From Microbulbifer sp. MKSA007 (GTDB lineage Bacteria > Pseudomonadota > Gammaproteobacteria > Pseudomonadales > Cellvibrionaceae), in NCBI GenBank assembly GCA_032615215.1, contig CP128433.1, positions 3,245,501 to 3,309,500 on the forward strand: a stretch of 64,000 bases of DNA, in the 5' to 3' direction. The stretch's first letter is position 1. The number at the start of each line of letters is the position of its first letter. A model generated the notes under the pieces. It did no database searches. It was not told the origin of the DNA and saw only the letters and a program-made list of their open reading frames with translations. Both the position numbers and the translations under genes were made by a program. This document shows positions 9,976-19,151 of the stretch, piece by piece.

Positions 9976-10311
9976 ATGAGCAACCTAGTAGTCAATGGCC
10001 AGGAAATCCCTTTGGACAAGGAGGGTTACCTGTGCAACCTCAGCGACTGGAGCCGGGACGCCGCCCTTCAGTTAGCCAGTGCTGAGGGCATCGAGTTAAC
10101 TGAGGAACACTGGCAAGTTATTGAGCTGTTGCAAGAGTTCTACCGCGAGTTTGAACTCTCCCCCGCTATGCGCCCGCTGGTAAAATATATTGGCCAGCAT
10201 CTCGGCGCAGAAAAGGGCCGCAGTATTTACTTGATGCAGCTCTTCCCCCCAAGCCCAGCTAAAGTGGCCAGTAAAATTGCCGGCTTACCTAAGCCGACCA
10301 ACTGCTTGTAA
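9976..10311 (+). CDS. tusE: TusE/DsrC-family sulfur carrier
   Basis: 111 residues. The DsrC fold region is 'EIPLDKEGYLCNLSDWSRDAA' and the C-terminal arm is 'AGLPKPTNCL', whose penultimate cysteine is the sulfur-carrying residue in TusE and DsrC. TusE receives sulfur from TusBCD and hands it to MnmA. It has only the single C-terminal cysteine in the arm, as in TusE rather than the two found in dissimilatory DsrC. Last gene of the tusDCBE operon. Confidence 0.93.
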   Translation: MSNLVVNGQEIPLDKEGYLCNLSDWSRDAALQLASAEGIELTEEHWQVIELLQEFYREFELSPAMRPLVKYIGQHLGAEKGRSIYLMQLFPPSPAKVASKIAGLPKPTNCL

Positions 10312-10327
10312 TCCCCTCGCAACACTT

Positions 10328-10355
10328 GGCCAGGTAAGCTAGAAACAACCTGGCC
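10328..10355 (+). terminator. hairpin after tusE
   Basis: GGCCAGGT (10328-10335) and ACCTGGCC (10348-10355) form a perfect 8-bp stem 16 bases after the tusE stop. There is no T tract, so it may be a Rho-dependent pause or mRNA end stabiliser. Confidence 0.45.
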
Positions 10356-10453
10356 GGCAGACCACCTAAGTGAACTTAATCTAACCAACCTATAAGGCCA
10401 GCTCTCTTTCTTGAGTTATTTGCCCCTTGGGCTCAAATCCATATGTGCTGCAA

Positions 10454-10559
10454 ACAACGCCCATGACTCAGGGTCCCAGCGATTTGCTAAACCTTACCGG
10501 GCAGAGGGCTTCCATCTCCAATCTTTTGCCGATTTAACTAGGCGCACGGGGTGTCCAAA
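10454..10559 (+). repeat. repeat A, copy 1 (ends in GGGTGTCC-type terminus)
   Basis: About 106 bases nearly identical to 22927-23033 and partly to 52208-52265. Its right end reads GCGCACGGGGTGTCCAAAT and stops 10 bases before the stop codon of the last gene in the first toxin/immunity-like cassette. The terminus resembles the right end of the RAYT element (ATGGGTGTCC). No coding frame seen. I do not recognise it. Confidence 0.75.
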
Positions 10560-10569
10560 TCGTGTATCC

Positions 10570-10914
10570 CTAAAGCTCCAACAAACTCTTATCATCCACG
10601 TTAACCGTTGCCCCACAAAGTACCAAAGCCTCACGAAAAACTTCAAGACCGCGGTGAAATCCGGTTGGGCCTTCAGCGTGGCAGCGTAGCCGATTACCCT
10701 GCTGTTCAAATTCATAAAAAGTAGGACAACTATAGTTACACCAGTCGTCCAGCACTTTATCCATTAAAGCCAGGGAGTCTGGGTTAAGAGCTTCCAACCG
10801 CTCTTCGAGGTAAGCGCCCAACTGTCCATCACACAAACCTTGAATTAAAACTACCCAGTCTGACAATTGGGCCTGTGGGACACTGATATCAATAGCAAAT
10901 TGATTATCACTCAT
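10570..10914 (-). CDS. hypothetical protein, last gene of cassette 1 (possible immunity protein)
   Basis: 114 residues starting 'MSDNQFAIDISVPQAQLSDW'. Acidic, soluble, no signal peptide or membrane segment. I do not recognise the family. The ATG at 10914 is chosen over the one at 10923 because it overlaps the stop of the upstream cassette gene (ATGAGTGA), which indicates translational coupling. It ends 10 bases from repeat A. Position at the 3' end of a toxin-remnant operon and its small acidic nature suggest immunity, but this is inference from context only. Confidence 0.65.
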   Translation of the reverse strand: MSDNQFAIDISVPQAQLSDWVVLIQGLCDGQLGAYLEERLEALNPDSLALMDKVLDDWCNYSCPTFYEFEQQGNRLRCHAEGPTGFHRGLEVFREALVLCGATVNVDDKSLLEL

Positions 10915-11670
10915 ACTCAGCAACCACTTCTTGCCAGATTTTTTTAATACTAGGGTCTACTGGGTTATTAGCGATATGATTATAAAAACGTTTTAAAAAA
11001 TCTATTTGCTGTGATTGATCATCCAATATGACTTTCGGGTTAAAATCAAAATAATTATTCAAGAAGCGTCTTATAAAATATATACAATACTCAACAGCCT
11101 TGGAATCGGAATTGTTGAGGTCACCAAGAGCATCTAGACAAGAAAAAAGTAGTCTAGGCGCTCCATCAGGAGAGTTGGATAACCCTTACGCAAGTAACTC
11201 CCTATACATCCACACATTCGATCAAATAAATCATAAGGGTCAACATCCAACTCTACTACCTTCTGCTCTCTACCGATAGGGACCCGACTTTTAATCAATA
11301 ACCGAAAATCTTTAGAGTGAAAATAATCAAAAAACCTTAACCGTGATTCCTGATCCCAAAAAAATTCCTCATAATCACTTGCTAAACTACTGTAAAAAAA
11401 CCGCTTGAAAGCTTCAGACTTAACCCTCTCATCCATAAAAGCAAAGTCCCAGCCCTCTGCCTCTTGTAGTGGAAAATACAAAACCATAGACCCACTACGA
11501 GCTAACTCAAAATCTTCACATACCCCTGATAAAAAAGCATTTTTTATTTTTAAAACCCTTTCTCGGCGGTTGTCCTCTTTTAAAAATGCTTCAATGGGCT
11601 TCCAACGTTCTAAACGTTGAGATATCCACTGAGGGTCTTTTGTAAATTCTAAATCGGGCTGAATCAACAT
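10907..11670 (-). CDS. hypothetical cassette protein with 'DPQWI' N-terminus, frameshifted
   Basis: Two frames join into 254 residues. The N-terminus 'TKDPQWISQRLERWKPIEAF' closely resembles 'KTDDPQWIEKRKENWRRY' in the gene at 23510-24316 of cassette 2, so the two are probably homologous. The C-terminal part ('SCLDALGDLNNSDSKAVEYC' to 'IWQEVVAEYE') is in another frame, joined at a run of six A on the plus strand (11143-11148). One extra base restores the frame and gives 765 bases, a multiple of three. No signal peptide or membrane helix. The stop overlaps the next gene. Function unknown; likely an immunity or adaptor protein. Confidence 0.65.
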
Positions 11671-11759
11671 ATCTAATCCTCTGCAACGGCCACATCAGCA
11701 ACTTCACCAAAGCCTAGACTGGCTAAACTACTGATCACTTCGTTCGATAAAACCTGGCA

Positions 11760-12232
11760 TTAGTCTTCTCCACATCCCACCGAAACCTGAGCTAAAAAAT
11801 ACTCCCGCACGTCATTTGGCAATACAGCTAACCATTCGATTAAAGCGGCATTGTCATCATCACCTTCCCGGCTAAACTCCCCCAAAAGCGCAGACCCTCT
11901 CGCACGGCATAGTATTCAATATTGCCGCCATCCCGCTCAATCACGCCATAAAGCTCTATATCTCTACCCTGCTCCACTAGCTTTTTTGCAAAATACATCC
12001 AGGCATCGGACAAACTATAAATCACTACACCATCAAAAGCCTCCTCTGCACCTTGCGTAGGCAGGGCTTCATTAACGAGGAGGGAATAGTCTAATTCCTC
12101 TAACGGTTCTTTAAACCCCGCTAATTGATAAAGCTCGGTCAGCGCTGACCAGCTAATACAATTGAAAGTTACCAATAGCTTGGGTAAAACCACTTTAGGA
12201 TTCAGTATTAACAGCGTTCCATCAGCTTCCAT
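11760..12232 (-). CDS. hypothetical cassette protein, frameshifted
   Basis: Reading from ATG 12232 gives 'MEADGTLLILNPKVVLPKLL', then 'AFDGVVIYSLSDAWMYFAKK' and 'YYAVREGLRFWG'; the frame then breaks in a run of five C on the plus strand (11879-11883). One added base continues it as 'EFSREGDDDNAALIEWLAVL' to a TAA at 11760, 157 residues in all. In the same frame past the TAA comes another 28 open codons ('CQVLSNEVISSLASLGFGEV') to a TAG at 11673, so the true end may be 11673 with the TAA being a mutation. Not recognised. It sits directly behind the IS5-family insertion; without the IS it would follow the 13416 gene by about a dozen bases. Confidence 0.6.
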
Positions 12233-12239
12233 AACCTAA

Positions 12240-13406
12240 GGATCCTCTGATCAACGAAGCATTTTTCCAGAATTAAGCTGAGCTGCTTGAAAAATTCACT
12301 TTATTACGCACAAACGCGTAATTTTCGCGTAATAGTCCCCTAATTTTTCATCTGAAACCCTCAATAGGTGGGTTTCAGGCGAACCACCCCTAGGCAGCCA
12401 AGTATTTTCTCCCTATTAATAAGTTGGTAAAGCCTGCCAGTAAGCACAGCCTCTCAGTATTTTTTACCAGTCCCCGATAGCGGACCTTGTCATAACCAAA
12501 TACCCGTTTGATGTAGCGGAAGGGGTGCTCGACCTTCGCTCTTATCTGCGCCTTGATCTTTTCCGCTTTACGGAGTGCATCACGCCCTGGAAGAGTTTTT
12601 AGCTTGCTCGGCTTCATTGCTATATACCAATCCGCCTCCCGCTCTTTCAACTCTTCACGTTTCTCCGCACCAATGTACCCAGAGTCTCCCCAGATTCTTT
12701 TCTCCTCCCCGTGGAGAACTCGCTCTGTGGTTGTGACATCATGCGAATTCGCTGCTGTTGTATCTATGCTATGTATTACTCCGAGCACATCATCAACCCC
12801 GATATGCATTTTCATCCCAAAATGCCACTGATTGCCTTTCTTTGTTTGATGCATTTCCGGGTCACGTTCTTTCTTTTCATTCTTAGTTGAAGTTGGCGCA
12901 GAGATAATAGTGGCATCTACAATCGTGCCTTCACGCAGTACCATCCCATTCTCAGCAAGGTGTTTGTTGATTTCATCAAAAAGAGCTGCACCTAGCTGAT
13001 TGAGCTCCAGTAAGTGGCGAAAGTTAAGAATCGTTGTTTCATCGGGAATTGGGCTACTCAAAGTCAATCCAGCAAAACTACGCATGGATTCAATTTCATA
13101 CAGTGCATCTTCCATAGCGGGATCACTGAGATTGTAAAATAGCTGCATGCAATGAATACGAAGCATGACACTCAATGGATATGGCTGTCGGCCACGTTTA
13201 CCTTGTGGGTAACAAGGAGTGATCTGAGCTTCTAGTCGCTGCCATGGGACGAGGGTTTCCATTTGAGAAAGAAACTTCTCTCGGCGAGTTATACGACGCT
13301 TTAGCTTATATTCTGCTTCGGCAAAGGTGACTTGGTGCATGATTCATCGTAGTCTTGATGGGTAGGTGAATATTACCAAATTGACTCAGAATTATTCAGA
13401 GGTTCC
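12240..13406 (-). mobile_element. IS5-family insertion sequence, 1167 bp, CTAA target duplication
   Basis: Ends are GGATCCTCTGATCAA (left) and, read inward from the right, GGAACCTCTGAATAA: imperfect inverted repeats. CTAA stands at both flanks (12236-12239 and 13407-13410), the usual IS5 target duplication. It carries one intact transposase gene and lies between two genes of a cassette without breaking either. The clean duplication points to recent insertion. Confidence 0.9.
12390..13340 (-). CDS. IS5-family DDE transposase
   Basis: 316 residues, full length. N-terminal domain 'MHQVTFAEAEYKLKRRITRR', DUF772-like 'YPLSVMLRIHCMQLFYNLSD', then DDE residues in 'GTIVDATIISAP' (D), 'IWGDSGYIGAEK' (D) and 'KVEHPFRYIKRVFGYDKVRY' (E) with the Y-(2)-R-(3)-E/K neighbourhood of IS4/IS5 enzymes. 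It catalyses cut-and-paste movement of the element 12240-13406. All motifs are intact, so it may be active. ATG 13340. Confidence 0.93.
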   Translation of the reverse strand: MHQVTFAEAEYKLKRRITRREKFLSQMETLVPWQRLEAQITPCYPQGKRGRQPYPLSVMLRIHCMQLFYNLSDPAMEDALYEIESMRSFAGLTLSSPIPDETTILNFRHLLELNQLGAALFDEINKHLAENGMVLREGTIVDATIISAPTSTKNEKKERDPEMHQTKKGNQWHFGMKMHIGVDDVLGVIHSIDTTAANSHDVTTTERVLHGEEKRIWGDSGYIGAEKREELKEREADWYIAMKPSKLKTLPGRDALRKAEKIKAQIRAKVEHPFRYIKRVFGYDKVRYRGLVKNTERLCLLAGFTNLLIGRKYLAA

Positions 13407-13415
13407 CTAACCCCC

Positions 13416-14219
13416 CTACTCTTCTTCCAAGGCTTCGGCGATAAAGCGCGGGAAATCTTCACCCAGCTTGTCACTATGAGCATCAAATACGTCAAAAAAG
13501 TTTTTAGCCACTGTCACTTTATAATCACGTTTTTTATCGGTCGGATCTATCAGACCATGGGCATTACGGATTAATTGTTTCATACGGGATTTAGCCGGCC
13601 CAATACGCACCGGCAACTCAGGGGATAGTGTCTGCCTGATCTTATAATTCTTGAAATCAAATAACCGGGCGTCTAATAATGGCGGCATGGCATCCATAAA
13701 GCGTGGTAGATATTCTAAATAGCTTCCAACACTGTTATTGTCCGTATCTTTTAACCAGCCCGTAAGGTTTCGCATAGCACAACTATAGGCAAAGCTTGCG
13801 TCAAGCGGGACTATCGGTTCTTTTATCGGAATCTCTATGTCTATAATTGAATCTGGGAGCCAAGTATCACCCCAAAAGTTCCAAACATAATAGGCATCAT
13901 CTTGAGGGTGAGCATACTCCCCAATCCTCCCCTCCAATAAAGCTTGTTGCAAGTCAGCAACCTGGTAAGGCTTTAATGGGTTGTCTTTAAAATAACTAAA
14001 GTAGTCTTCCCAGCCGGCAATCGTTTTCTTTGGATACAGCGCAAGGTTACCAACATGATGAGGTTTAACCTTACGCCAATCAGTTTCATCAAATCCGTTA
14101 TAGAAAAACGCCTTATCTTTTTGATTATAAACTTCTGCTCTTCCATCTTCCCGCTCAGAGGCCTCAATTCTGTCCCACTGAGCATTTCTATCGGTTTTAA
14201 ACTGGTAATTGTCGAACAT
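13416..14219 (-). CDS. hypothetical protein, first gene after the toxin remnant of cassette 1
   Basis: 267 residues, soluble, starting 'MFDNYQFKTDRNAQWDRIEA', with tryptophan-rich middle 'AYYVWNFWGDTWLPDS' and acidic end 'FIAEALEEE'. No signal peptide. I do not recognise a named family. Its ATG follows the TAA of the toxin remnant directly (TAAATG), so the two were coupled, which is the usual arrangement of polymorphic toxin and immunity genes. The acidic tail recalls the end of the 23510 gene product ('ALENAISDQEE'). A role as immunity protein is inferred from position. Confidence 0.65.
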   Translation of the reverse strand: MFDNYQFKTDRNAQWDRIEASEREDGRAEVYNQKDKAFFYNGFDETDWRKVKPHHVGNLALYPKKTIAGWEDYFSYFKDNPLKPYQVADLQQALLEGRIGEYAHPQDDAYYVWNFWGDTWLPDSIIDIEIPIKEPIVPLDASFAYSCAMRNLTGWLKDTDNNSVGSYLEYLPRFMDAMPPLLDARLFDFKNYKIRQTLSPELPVRIGPAKSRMKQLIRNAHGLIDPTDKKRDYKVTVAKNFFDVFDAHSDKLGEDFPRFIAEALEEE

Positions 14220-14325
14220 TTAGCCCTCTAAGATAAATTCTTCAGATGCGTCTTTTATCAATTCTGAGCCTAAGCCCTCAAGTGCATCTTTAATGGCATC
14301 AAAACTACAGTGGCAAACAACATTT
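14220..14325 (-). pseudogene. 3' remnant of a toxin-like gene, truncated at a RAYT left end
   Basis: The minus strand is open for about 35 codons before the stop at 14220: 'CHCSFDAIKDALEGLGSELI' then 'KDASEEFILEG'. There is no start codon; the frame runs into the RAYT terminus (GGGACACCC at 14327-14335), so only the last part of the gene is left. The neighbouring coupled gene suggests the C-terminal tip of a polymorphic toxin. The fragment is too short to name a fold. Confidence 0.55.
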
Positions 14326-14900
14326 TGGGACACCCATCAAACATAAAGTATAAACCACCAACACCATTGACAAAAGAGCGCAAGTCCACAAAACACTGGA
14401 TATTCCCCCCATATCAATACGTTTGCAGTCGATAACTCTACCGCGAAGCACCCAAATATCTCTTGGCGCAACGCCTTATTACCACTGCCTATCCCGCTAA
14501 GTACAGCGAGCATTCCTCTGCGGCCGGGATAGTGTATCCGGCGAGAACCGACGCAAGTGGATTGAAAATCGTATGCATAATTTGGCTGAGATTTTTGCCC
14601 TGGACCTTGCCACCTATACAGTAATGAGCAACCACTAACATGTGGCACTCTACATTGACAAAAACTCTGCCGATAAGTGGTCTCTTTTTGAGGTGATTGA
14701 TCGCTAGCAAAAATATTCAAGGCCTCTAATTTGGCCCGGCGCTATCTAAACGGCCATAGTTTGAACGCTACGAGCTTAAGACACTAGATCATGTCGCTTC
14801 GATATGGCGAGAACGCTTAACAGGTGTCAGCCGGTTCATGCGCTGTTTAAACGAGCCTATCGCTTACCAAGCTAATGCTGAAGACAAGTGCACGGGTCGC
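14326..14900 (+). mobile_element. decayed RAYT element copy 1 (left end to middle)
   Basis: Aligns with the intact element at 20868: left terminus GGGACACCCATCAAA, then the leader, then a broken transposase frame recognisable as 'YCIGGKVQGKNLSQIMHTIF' on the other strand and TGGCACTCTACATTGAC matching the HUH region. Several indels and stops; ends near GAAGACAAGTGCACGGGTCG. Not functional. Confidence 0.75.
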
Positions 14901-15245
14901 TGGAGCCTTAGCCAGTAAAGCTTCCCCCAACAATCTCTCTACAGGTCGTATCGCCCAGCAACAACCGGGCACTCTTAATGTAAACAAATTATTTAATATA
15001 ATATTAGTTAATTATACTTTTAAACAACAAGATAGATTAAGGCTCTATAGAGCGCACTCAAATAGGACAAATCCTCTTCAAACACACGACAACCCCACTT
15101 AAAAAGAAAATATATTTTAATATAATTTTTATATAGCAATTAGACTGCAAACTTCACATGAACTTATAGCCTTAAATGCAAAATGACATTAGACTTGAAC
15201 CAATAAACCTCAGAAATTAACCATTCAAAATTGCAGTAAGCCATC
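14901..15245. other. AT-rich gene-free stretch
   Basis: Strongly AT-rich sequence between the RAYT remnant and the agmatine deiminase-like gene, with runs such as TTTAATATAATATTAG. I see no gene. The promoter of the gene starting at 15246 should lie here. Confidence 0.5.
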
Positions 15246-16360
15246 ATGATTGACCGACGACTATTTATTAAGATGAGTTCCCTTTTGTTCGGAGGCTCCT
15301 TACTCACAAAAAAACAATAGCCTCGCAGAGCTTAGCCTATAGCTCGCTTCACATGCCTGATGAAAGTGGCCAACACAAAAGAACATGGATGGCTTTTGTT
15401 GCGAACAATTACATTTGGTCTCACAAGCAAATTCCTGAGGTGAAAAGAAATCTGGCATTAATTGCAAATACAATTGCCAACTATGAGCCTGTATCTATCC
15501 TGGTGAGCAGAAAAGACTTACACGAAGCGAAAACACTACTGGATTTAGATAGCTCAAATTATGAAATTGAGCTACACACTTTTGAAGTTGATGACTTGTG
15601 GCTCCGTGACACTGCCCCTATCTTCGTAAGATCCAGCTATGGAGAAAAAGTCGCTTTAAACTTCAATTTCAATGGTTGGGGCAACAAACAGGAGCACTCA
15701 CTAGACAAACACGTCGCCAAGTATATCGCTAATCGATCTGGAGCAATCCACGAGAGAGCAAATATCGTACTGGAGGGTGGATGCTTTGAAGTCGACGGCA
15801 ATGGCACCGCAATAATGACTGAGAGCTGCATTCTCAATGAAAATCGCAATCCAGGATGGTCAAAGTCTGATATTGAGGAGGAACTCAAGGTACTACTCGG
15901 ATTACGGAAGATTATTTGGCTCAAAGGTATTAAGGGTAAGGATATAACAGATGGCCATACCGATTTTTATGCACGCTTTATTAAGCCAGGTGAAGTGATA
16001 GTTAGCCGGGATAATTATCAATCCTCCTATGACTATTGGGTTACTCGTGAAAACATCAAAACATTTAGCAATAGTGTCGACGCAGATGAAAACCCACTTA
16101 AACTGCATATTTTGGATACGCCAGAAATTATTAACGAAAGGTTTGGCACTAGAGACTTTGCCGCAGGCTATATTGGTTACTATATTTGTAACGGTGCAAT
16201 AATCTCTCAAAAATTTGGTGATAAAAACGCAGACGCGAAAGCCAGAGCTATTTTACAAGAGGCCTTTCCAAATCATAATATTGAGCAAATAGCAATTGAT
16301 GGAATTGCCTCTGGTGGTGGCAGTGTTCACTGTTCTACACAACAAGAAATAATAATTTAA
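15246..16360 (+). CDS. agmatine deiminase/peptidylarginine deiminase family protein with Tat-like signal, frameshifted
   Basis: The main frame (from 15353) shows the family motifs 'VDDLWLRDTAPIFV', 'NFNFNGWGNKQ', 'VLEGGCFEVDGNGTAI', 'DGHTDFYARF' and the catalytic cysteine near the end in 'IASGGGSVHCSTQQE'. These enzymes hydrolyse a guanidine group, for example agmatine to N-carbamoylputrescine. A second short frame from ATG 15246 encodes 'MIDRRLFIKMSSLLFGGSLL', a twin-arginine-like signal. The two join at a run of seven A (15308-15314); one extra A gives 371 residues. If correct, the enzyme is exported, which is unusual for agmatine deiminase. Without the correction, translation could start at ATG 15353. 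Confidence 0.8.
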
Positions 16361-16369
16361 GCATCAAGT

Positions 16370-16980
16370 TATCAGGCGTTCATCAAGCATAATGTATAGA
16401 TCGCTAACATTATTGATAAAGAAGCACAAATCTGCAAAACACTAATACTCGAACAGCCAATGACTCCACCACAAAGCACCCAGATATCTCTTGACGCAAC
16501 ACCTTATTACCACTGCGTACCCCGCTGTGTACGACGAACATTCCTTTGCGGCCGGGATAGTGCATCTGGAAAAGATTATGATTATCGGCGTGAGTGGATT
16601 GAAAACCGTATACATAAGTTGGCTGAAGTTTTTTCCCTGGATATTGCCACCTATGCCGTAATGAGCAATCACTTCCATATGGTACTCTATATTGGCAAAA
16701 AATATTCACAGCCTCTAATTTGGCCCAGCGCAATCTAAACGGTGATGCTCTTGATCCCCACGAGCTTAAGGTACTAGAAAATGTTGCTTTGATATGGTGA
16801 GAACGCTTAACGGATATCAGCTGGTTTATGCACTGCTTAAATAAGTCTGCCGCTCGCCAAGCTAACACTGAAGACAAGTGCACAGGTCACTTTTGAAAAG
16901 GCCATTTAAGCTGGATCAAGGCGCTATCGCTGCCTACATGGCCTATATCGACCTCAACTCTATCAAAATGTTACACTAGT
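16370..16980 (+). mobile_element. decayed RAYT element copy 2
   Basis: Starts with a mutated left end (GCGTTCATCAAGCATAATG), contains the transposase start 'TQISLDATPYYHCVPRCVRR' and 'DYDYRREWIENRIHKLAEVF' (16460-16738), then loses frame; matches continue to ACATGGCCTATATCGACCTC at about 16965. Internal deletion after the HUH motif and several stops. Non-functional. Confidence 0.8.
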
Positions 16981-17640
16981 CGTGTAACTAAGTGCTCACC
17001 AGAAAGCAATACTCCCTCTCCATTAAACAAGTAAAAATTCAAGCATGTTAAAAGGGCTTTTACGAGTTCGATCTCTACAATTATTTGCAGTACTTCTTAA
17101 TGTGATTGTTCCTGGTGCAGGCCTAATGCTGATCAGGCGTTGGCAAGCAGCACTTTTTACCCACGCTGCGCTCATTACTCTAATCGTTACTCTATGCTGG
17201 TCTCGATGGGTCTTTGAACCCTTTGAGATTGTAATATTTCTTACTCTGGCGGGACTGGTCTATTTAGCTTCTACTGGCTTGTGTCTCAGTATATCCACCT
17301 TCCCTTCAAATAGGCTTATTCGCCAGTTTTTGCACACTAGTATATTCACATTCGCTTGCCTACTCGGTCTTACTGCGGGATTTCTTTACAAAGATCGTTG
17401 GCTGGGTATACATATAAACTATGTACCGAGCATGTCCATGTACCCAACACTAAAACCGGGGCAGTTCATTGTATTGGATACTTGGATATATCAGGACAGA
17501 GCACCCCAACCAGATGATGTGGTGGTATTTCATAGGGGAAATAAAGGTCTCAGGCTTGTCAAACGTGTAGCTCTATGTGTAGTGGTCTAATCCTTCCGGA
17601 CACTTCGCTAAGATGGTAAAACTACCAAGCGAGGTGAAGT

Positions 17641-17931
17641 ATGACAACAAAAGGTACACGTCGGCATTTCAAGCCGGAATTTAAGAAAGACGCCGTAGCG
17701 CTAGTCTCTGAGCAAGGGTATTCAATTTCTAAAGCAGCAGAGGTTGTAGGAACAACAGCCAATAACCTGCGACGCTGGATAAAGGAACTGAAGCAGGAAG
17801 AAGACGGTGTGAGGTTGGATGTAGGTGAGCGCGCAGAATTAGAGCGATTACGACGTGAAAATAAGCAGTTGCGGATGGAGAAAGAAATCCTAAAAAAGGC
17901 CAGCGCCTTCTTTGCGAAAGAAATGAAATAA
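17641..17931 (+). CDS. IS3-family OrfA (helix-turn-helix and leucine zipper protein)
   Basis: 96 residues: 'TRRHFKPEFKKDAVALVSEQ' and 'GYSISKAAEVVGTTANNLRRW' form the HTH_8-type DNA binding domain, then a coiled coil 'ERAELERLRRENKQLRMEKE'. OrfA binds the IS ends. A slippery heptamer A-AAA-AAG at 17892-17898 allows a -1 shift that leads without a stop into orfB, as is usual for this family; 'KKASAFFAKEMK' is the unshifted end. Confidence 0.93.
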   Translation: MTTKGTRRHFKPEFKKDAVALVSEQGYSISKAAEVVGTTANNLRRWIKELKQEEDGVRLDVGERAELERLRRENKQLRMEKEILKKASAFFAKEMK

Positions 17932-17975
17932 AGTACAGCTTTATTGAAAAACAGCAAGGCAGCTTTCCTGTTAGG

Positions 17976-18779
17976 GTGCTCTGCCGGGTAATGCAAGTAA
18001 GTAAAACTGGTTATTACGATTGGTGTTGCCGTGGTAATAGCTCAATAGATGCTCAAACATGGCAACTATGCCATCGTTTGAAGGCCCTATTTGCAGAATC
18101 TAGACAGAGCCTGGGAAGTCGTCGGTTAATGAAGCTGTTACGTAAAGAAGGCTTTGAAGTCGGGCGCTATCGAGTCCGCAAGCTCATGAAAAAGCTAGGC
18201 TTGGCAGTAAAGCGTAAGAAGCGATTTACACTGACGACAGACAGTAAACATCACCTGCCGGTCGCAGAGAACCTTCTGAATAGGGAGTTCTCACCGAGCG
18301 CTAAAAATCAAGTTTGGACGACTGATATTACATATATTTGGACTTCGCAGGGCTGGTTGTACTTGGCGGTAGTGATTGATCTCTATTCGCGCCGGATTAT
18401 TGGTTGGCATCTAGATCGCAAGATGGAAACGGCCCTGGTAACTCGTGCGTTGATGATGGCTGTCAATTTGCGTTCGCCCCCAAAAGGTCTCCTGCATCAC
18501 TCTGATCGTGGCAGTCAGTATGCCAGCCATACCTACCAAACGTTATTGAGTCAGCATGGGATGGTGTGTTCAATGAGCCGTAAGGGAAATTGTTGGGACA
18601 ACGCACCGACTGAACGTTTCTTCAGCAGCCTGAAGCGGGAGTGGGTAACGGGAAACCTTTATCCGACAAGGGAGGATGCGGTAGCAGATGTAAGAGCCTA
18701 TATTGCTTATTACAACTCACGCAGAATACATACAACACTGGGAGACCTAGCCCCTATCGAATTTGAGAAATGTGCTTAA
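17976..18779 (+). CDS. IS3-family OrfB (DDE integrase domain)
   Basis: 267 residues with HTH_21-like N-terminal part 'LGSRRLMKLLRKEGFEVGRY', then the rve catalytic core: D in 'QVWTTDITYIWT', D in 'LLHHSDRGSQYAS', E in 'CWDNAPTERFFSSLKREWV'. All three acidic residues are present, so the enzyme looks active. The -1 frame is open upstream from the slippery site at 17892-17898 to this start, so the active transposase is most likely an OrfAB fusion; the start at 17976 (ATG... in 'LCRVMQVSKTGYYDW') is then secondary. Confidence 0.93.
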   Translation: MLCRVMQVSKTGYYDWCCRGNSSIDAQTWQLCHRLKALFAESRQSLGSRRLMKLLRKEGFEVGRYRVRKLMKKLGLAVKRKKRFTLTTDSKHHLPVAENLLNREFSPSAKNQVWTTDITYIWTSQGWLYLAVVIDLYSRRIIGWHLDRKMETALVTRALMMAVNLRSPPKGLLHHSDRGSQYASHTYQTLLSQHGMVCSMSRKGNCWDNAPTERFFSSLKREWVTGNLYPTREDAVADVRAYIAYYNSRRIHTTLGDLAPIEFEKCA

Positions 18780-19151
18780 AGAAGTGTCCGGTTGGAGTTG
18801 ACCACAACAATGGCCAGATGGCAAGCTGCAGCACGAGGGTTTATGGTATGTATTAGGCGACAATCAAGGTGCCAGCCATGATAGCCGATACTTTGGAGGG
18901 ATTCACACCGAGCAGCTTGCGGGGCAGGTTAAACTAGTACTACTAACCATTGATCACCAGCATCAGTTATTGTCAGACGACACCTTGCGGGTGGTGCATT
19001 AGCTTACAAGATTAACTCTTTCAGGGGGGGCGGGGCCAACCTCCCCTGCTTTGACCTTGGCTCACACAGTTTTGATCTATTCTACAAACTCACACTCCTC
19101 AAACACCTCTGGCATAAGCACTTTCATTGCACTTATTTTGATATCTTTCTT

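Larger units (their letters stand above)
17578..18809 (+). mobile_element. IS3-family insertion sequence, 1232 bp, ATG target duplication
   Basis: Termini TGTAGTGGTCTAATCCTTCC and, reading in from the right, TGTTGTGGTCAACTCCAACC, both followed by GGACACTTC: inverted repeats. The trinucleotide ATG flanks both sides (17575-17577 and 18810-18812). It carries orfA and orfB of the IS3 type and splits the signal peptidase-like gene. Intact genes and clean duplication suggest recent arrival. Confidence 0.92.
17045..19002 (+). pseudogene. signal peptidase I-like gene interrupted by an IS3-family element
   Basis: The 5' part (17045-17577) encodes several membrane helices, then 'VPSMSMYPTLKPGQFIVLD' with the catalytic Ser and 'GLRLVKRVAL' with the catalytic Lys. 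The IS interrupts here. After it (from 18813) the same frame continues 'WPDGKLQHEG', 'WYVLGDNQGASHDSRYFGGI' (box E of signal peptidase I) to a TAG at 19000. Removing the IS and one copy of the ATG duplication gives a perfect 240-residue protein. S26A peptidases cleave signal peptides of exported proteins; the long hydrophobic N-terminus suggests a specialised paralog, not the essential LepB. As it stands the protein lacks box E and should be inactive. Confidence 0.85.
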
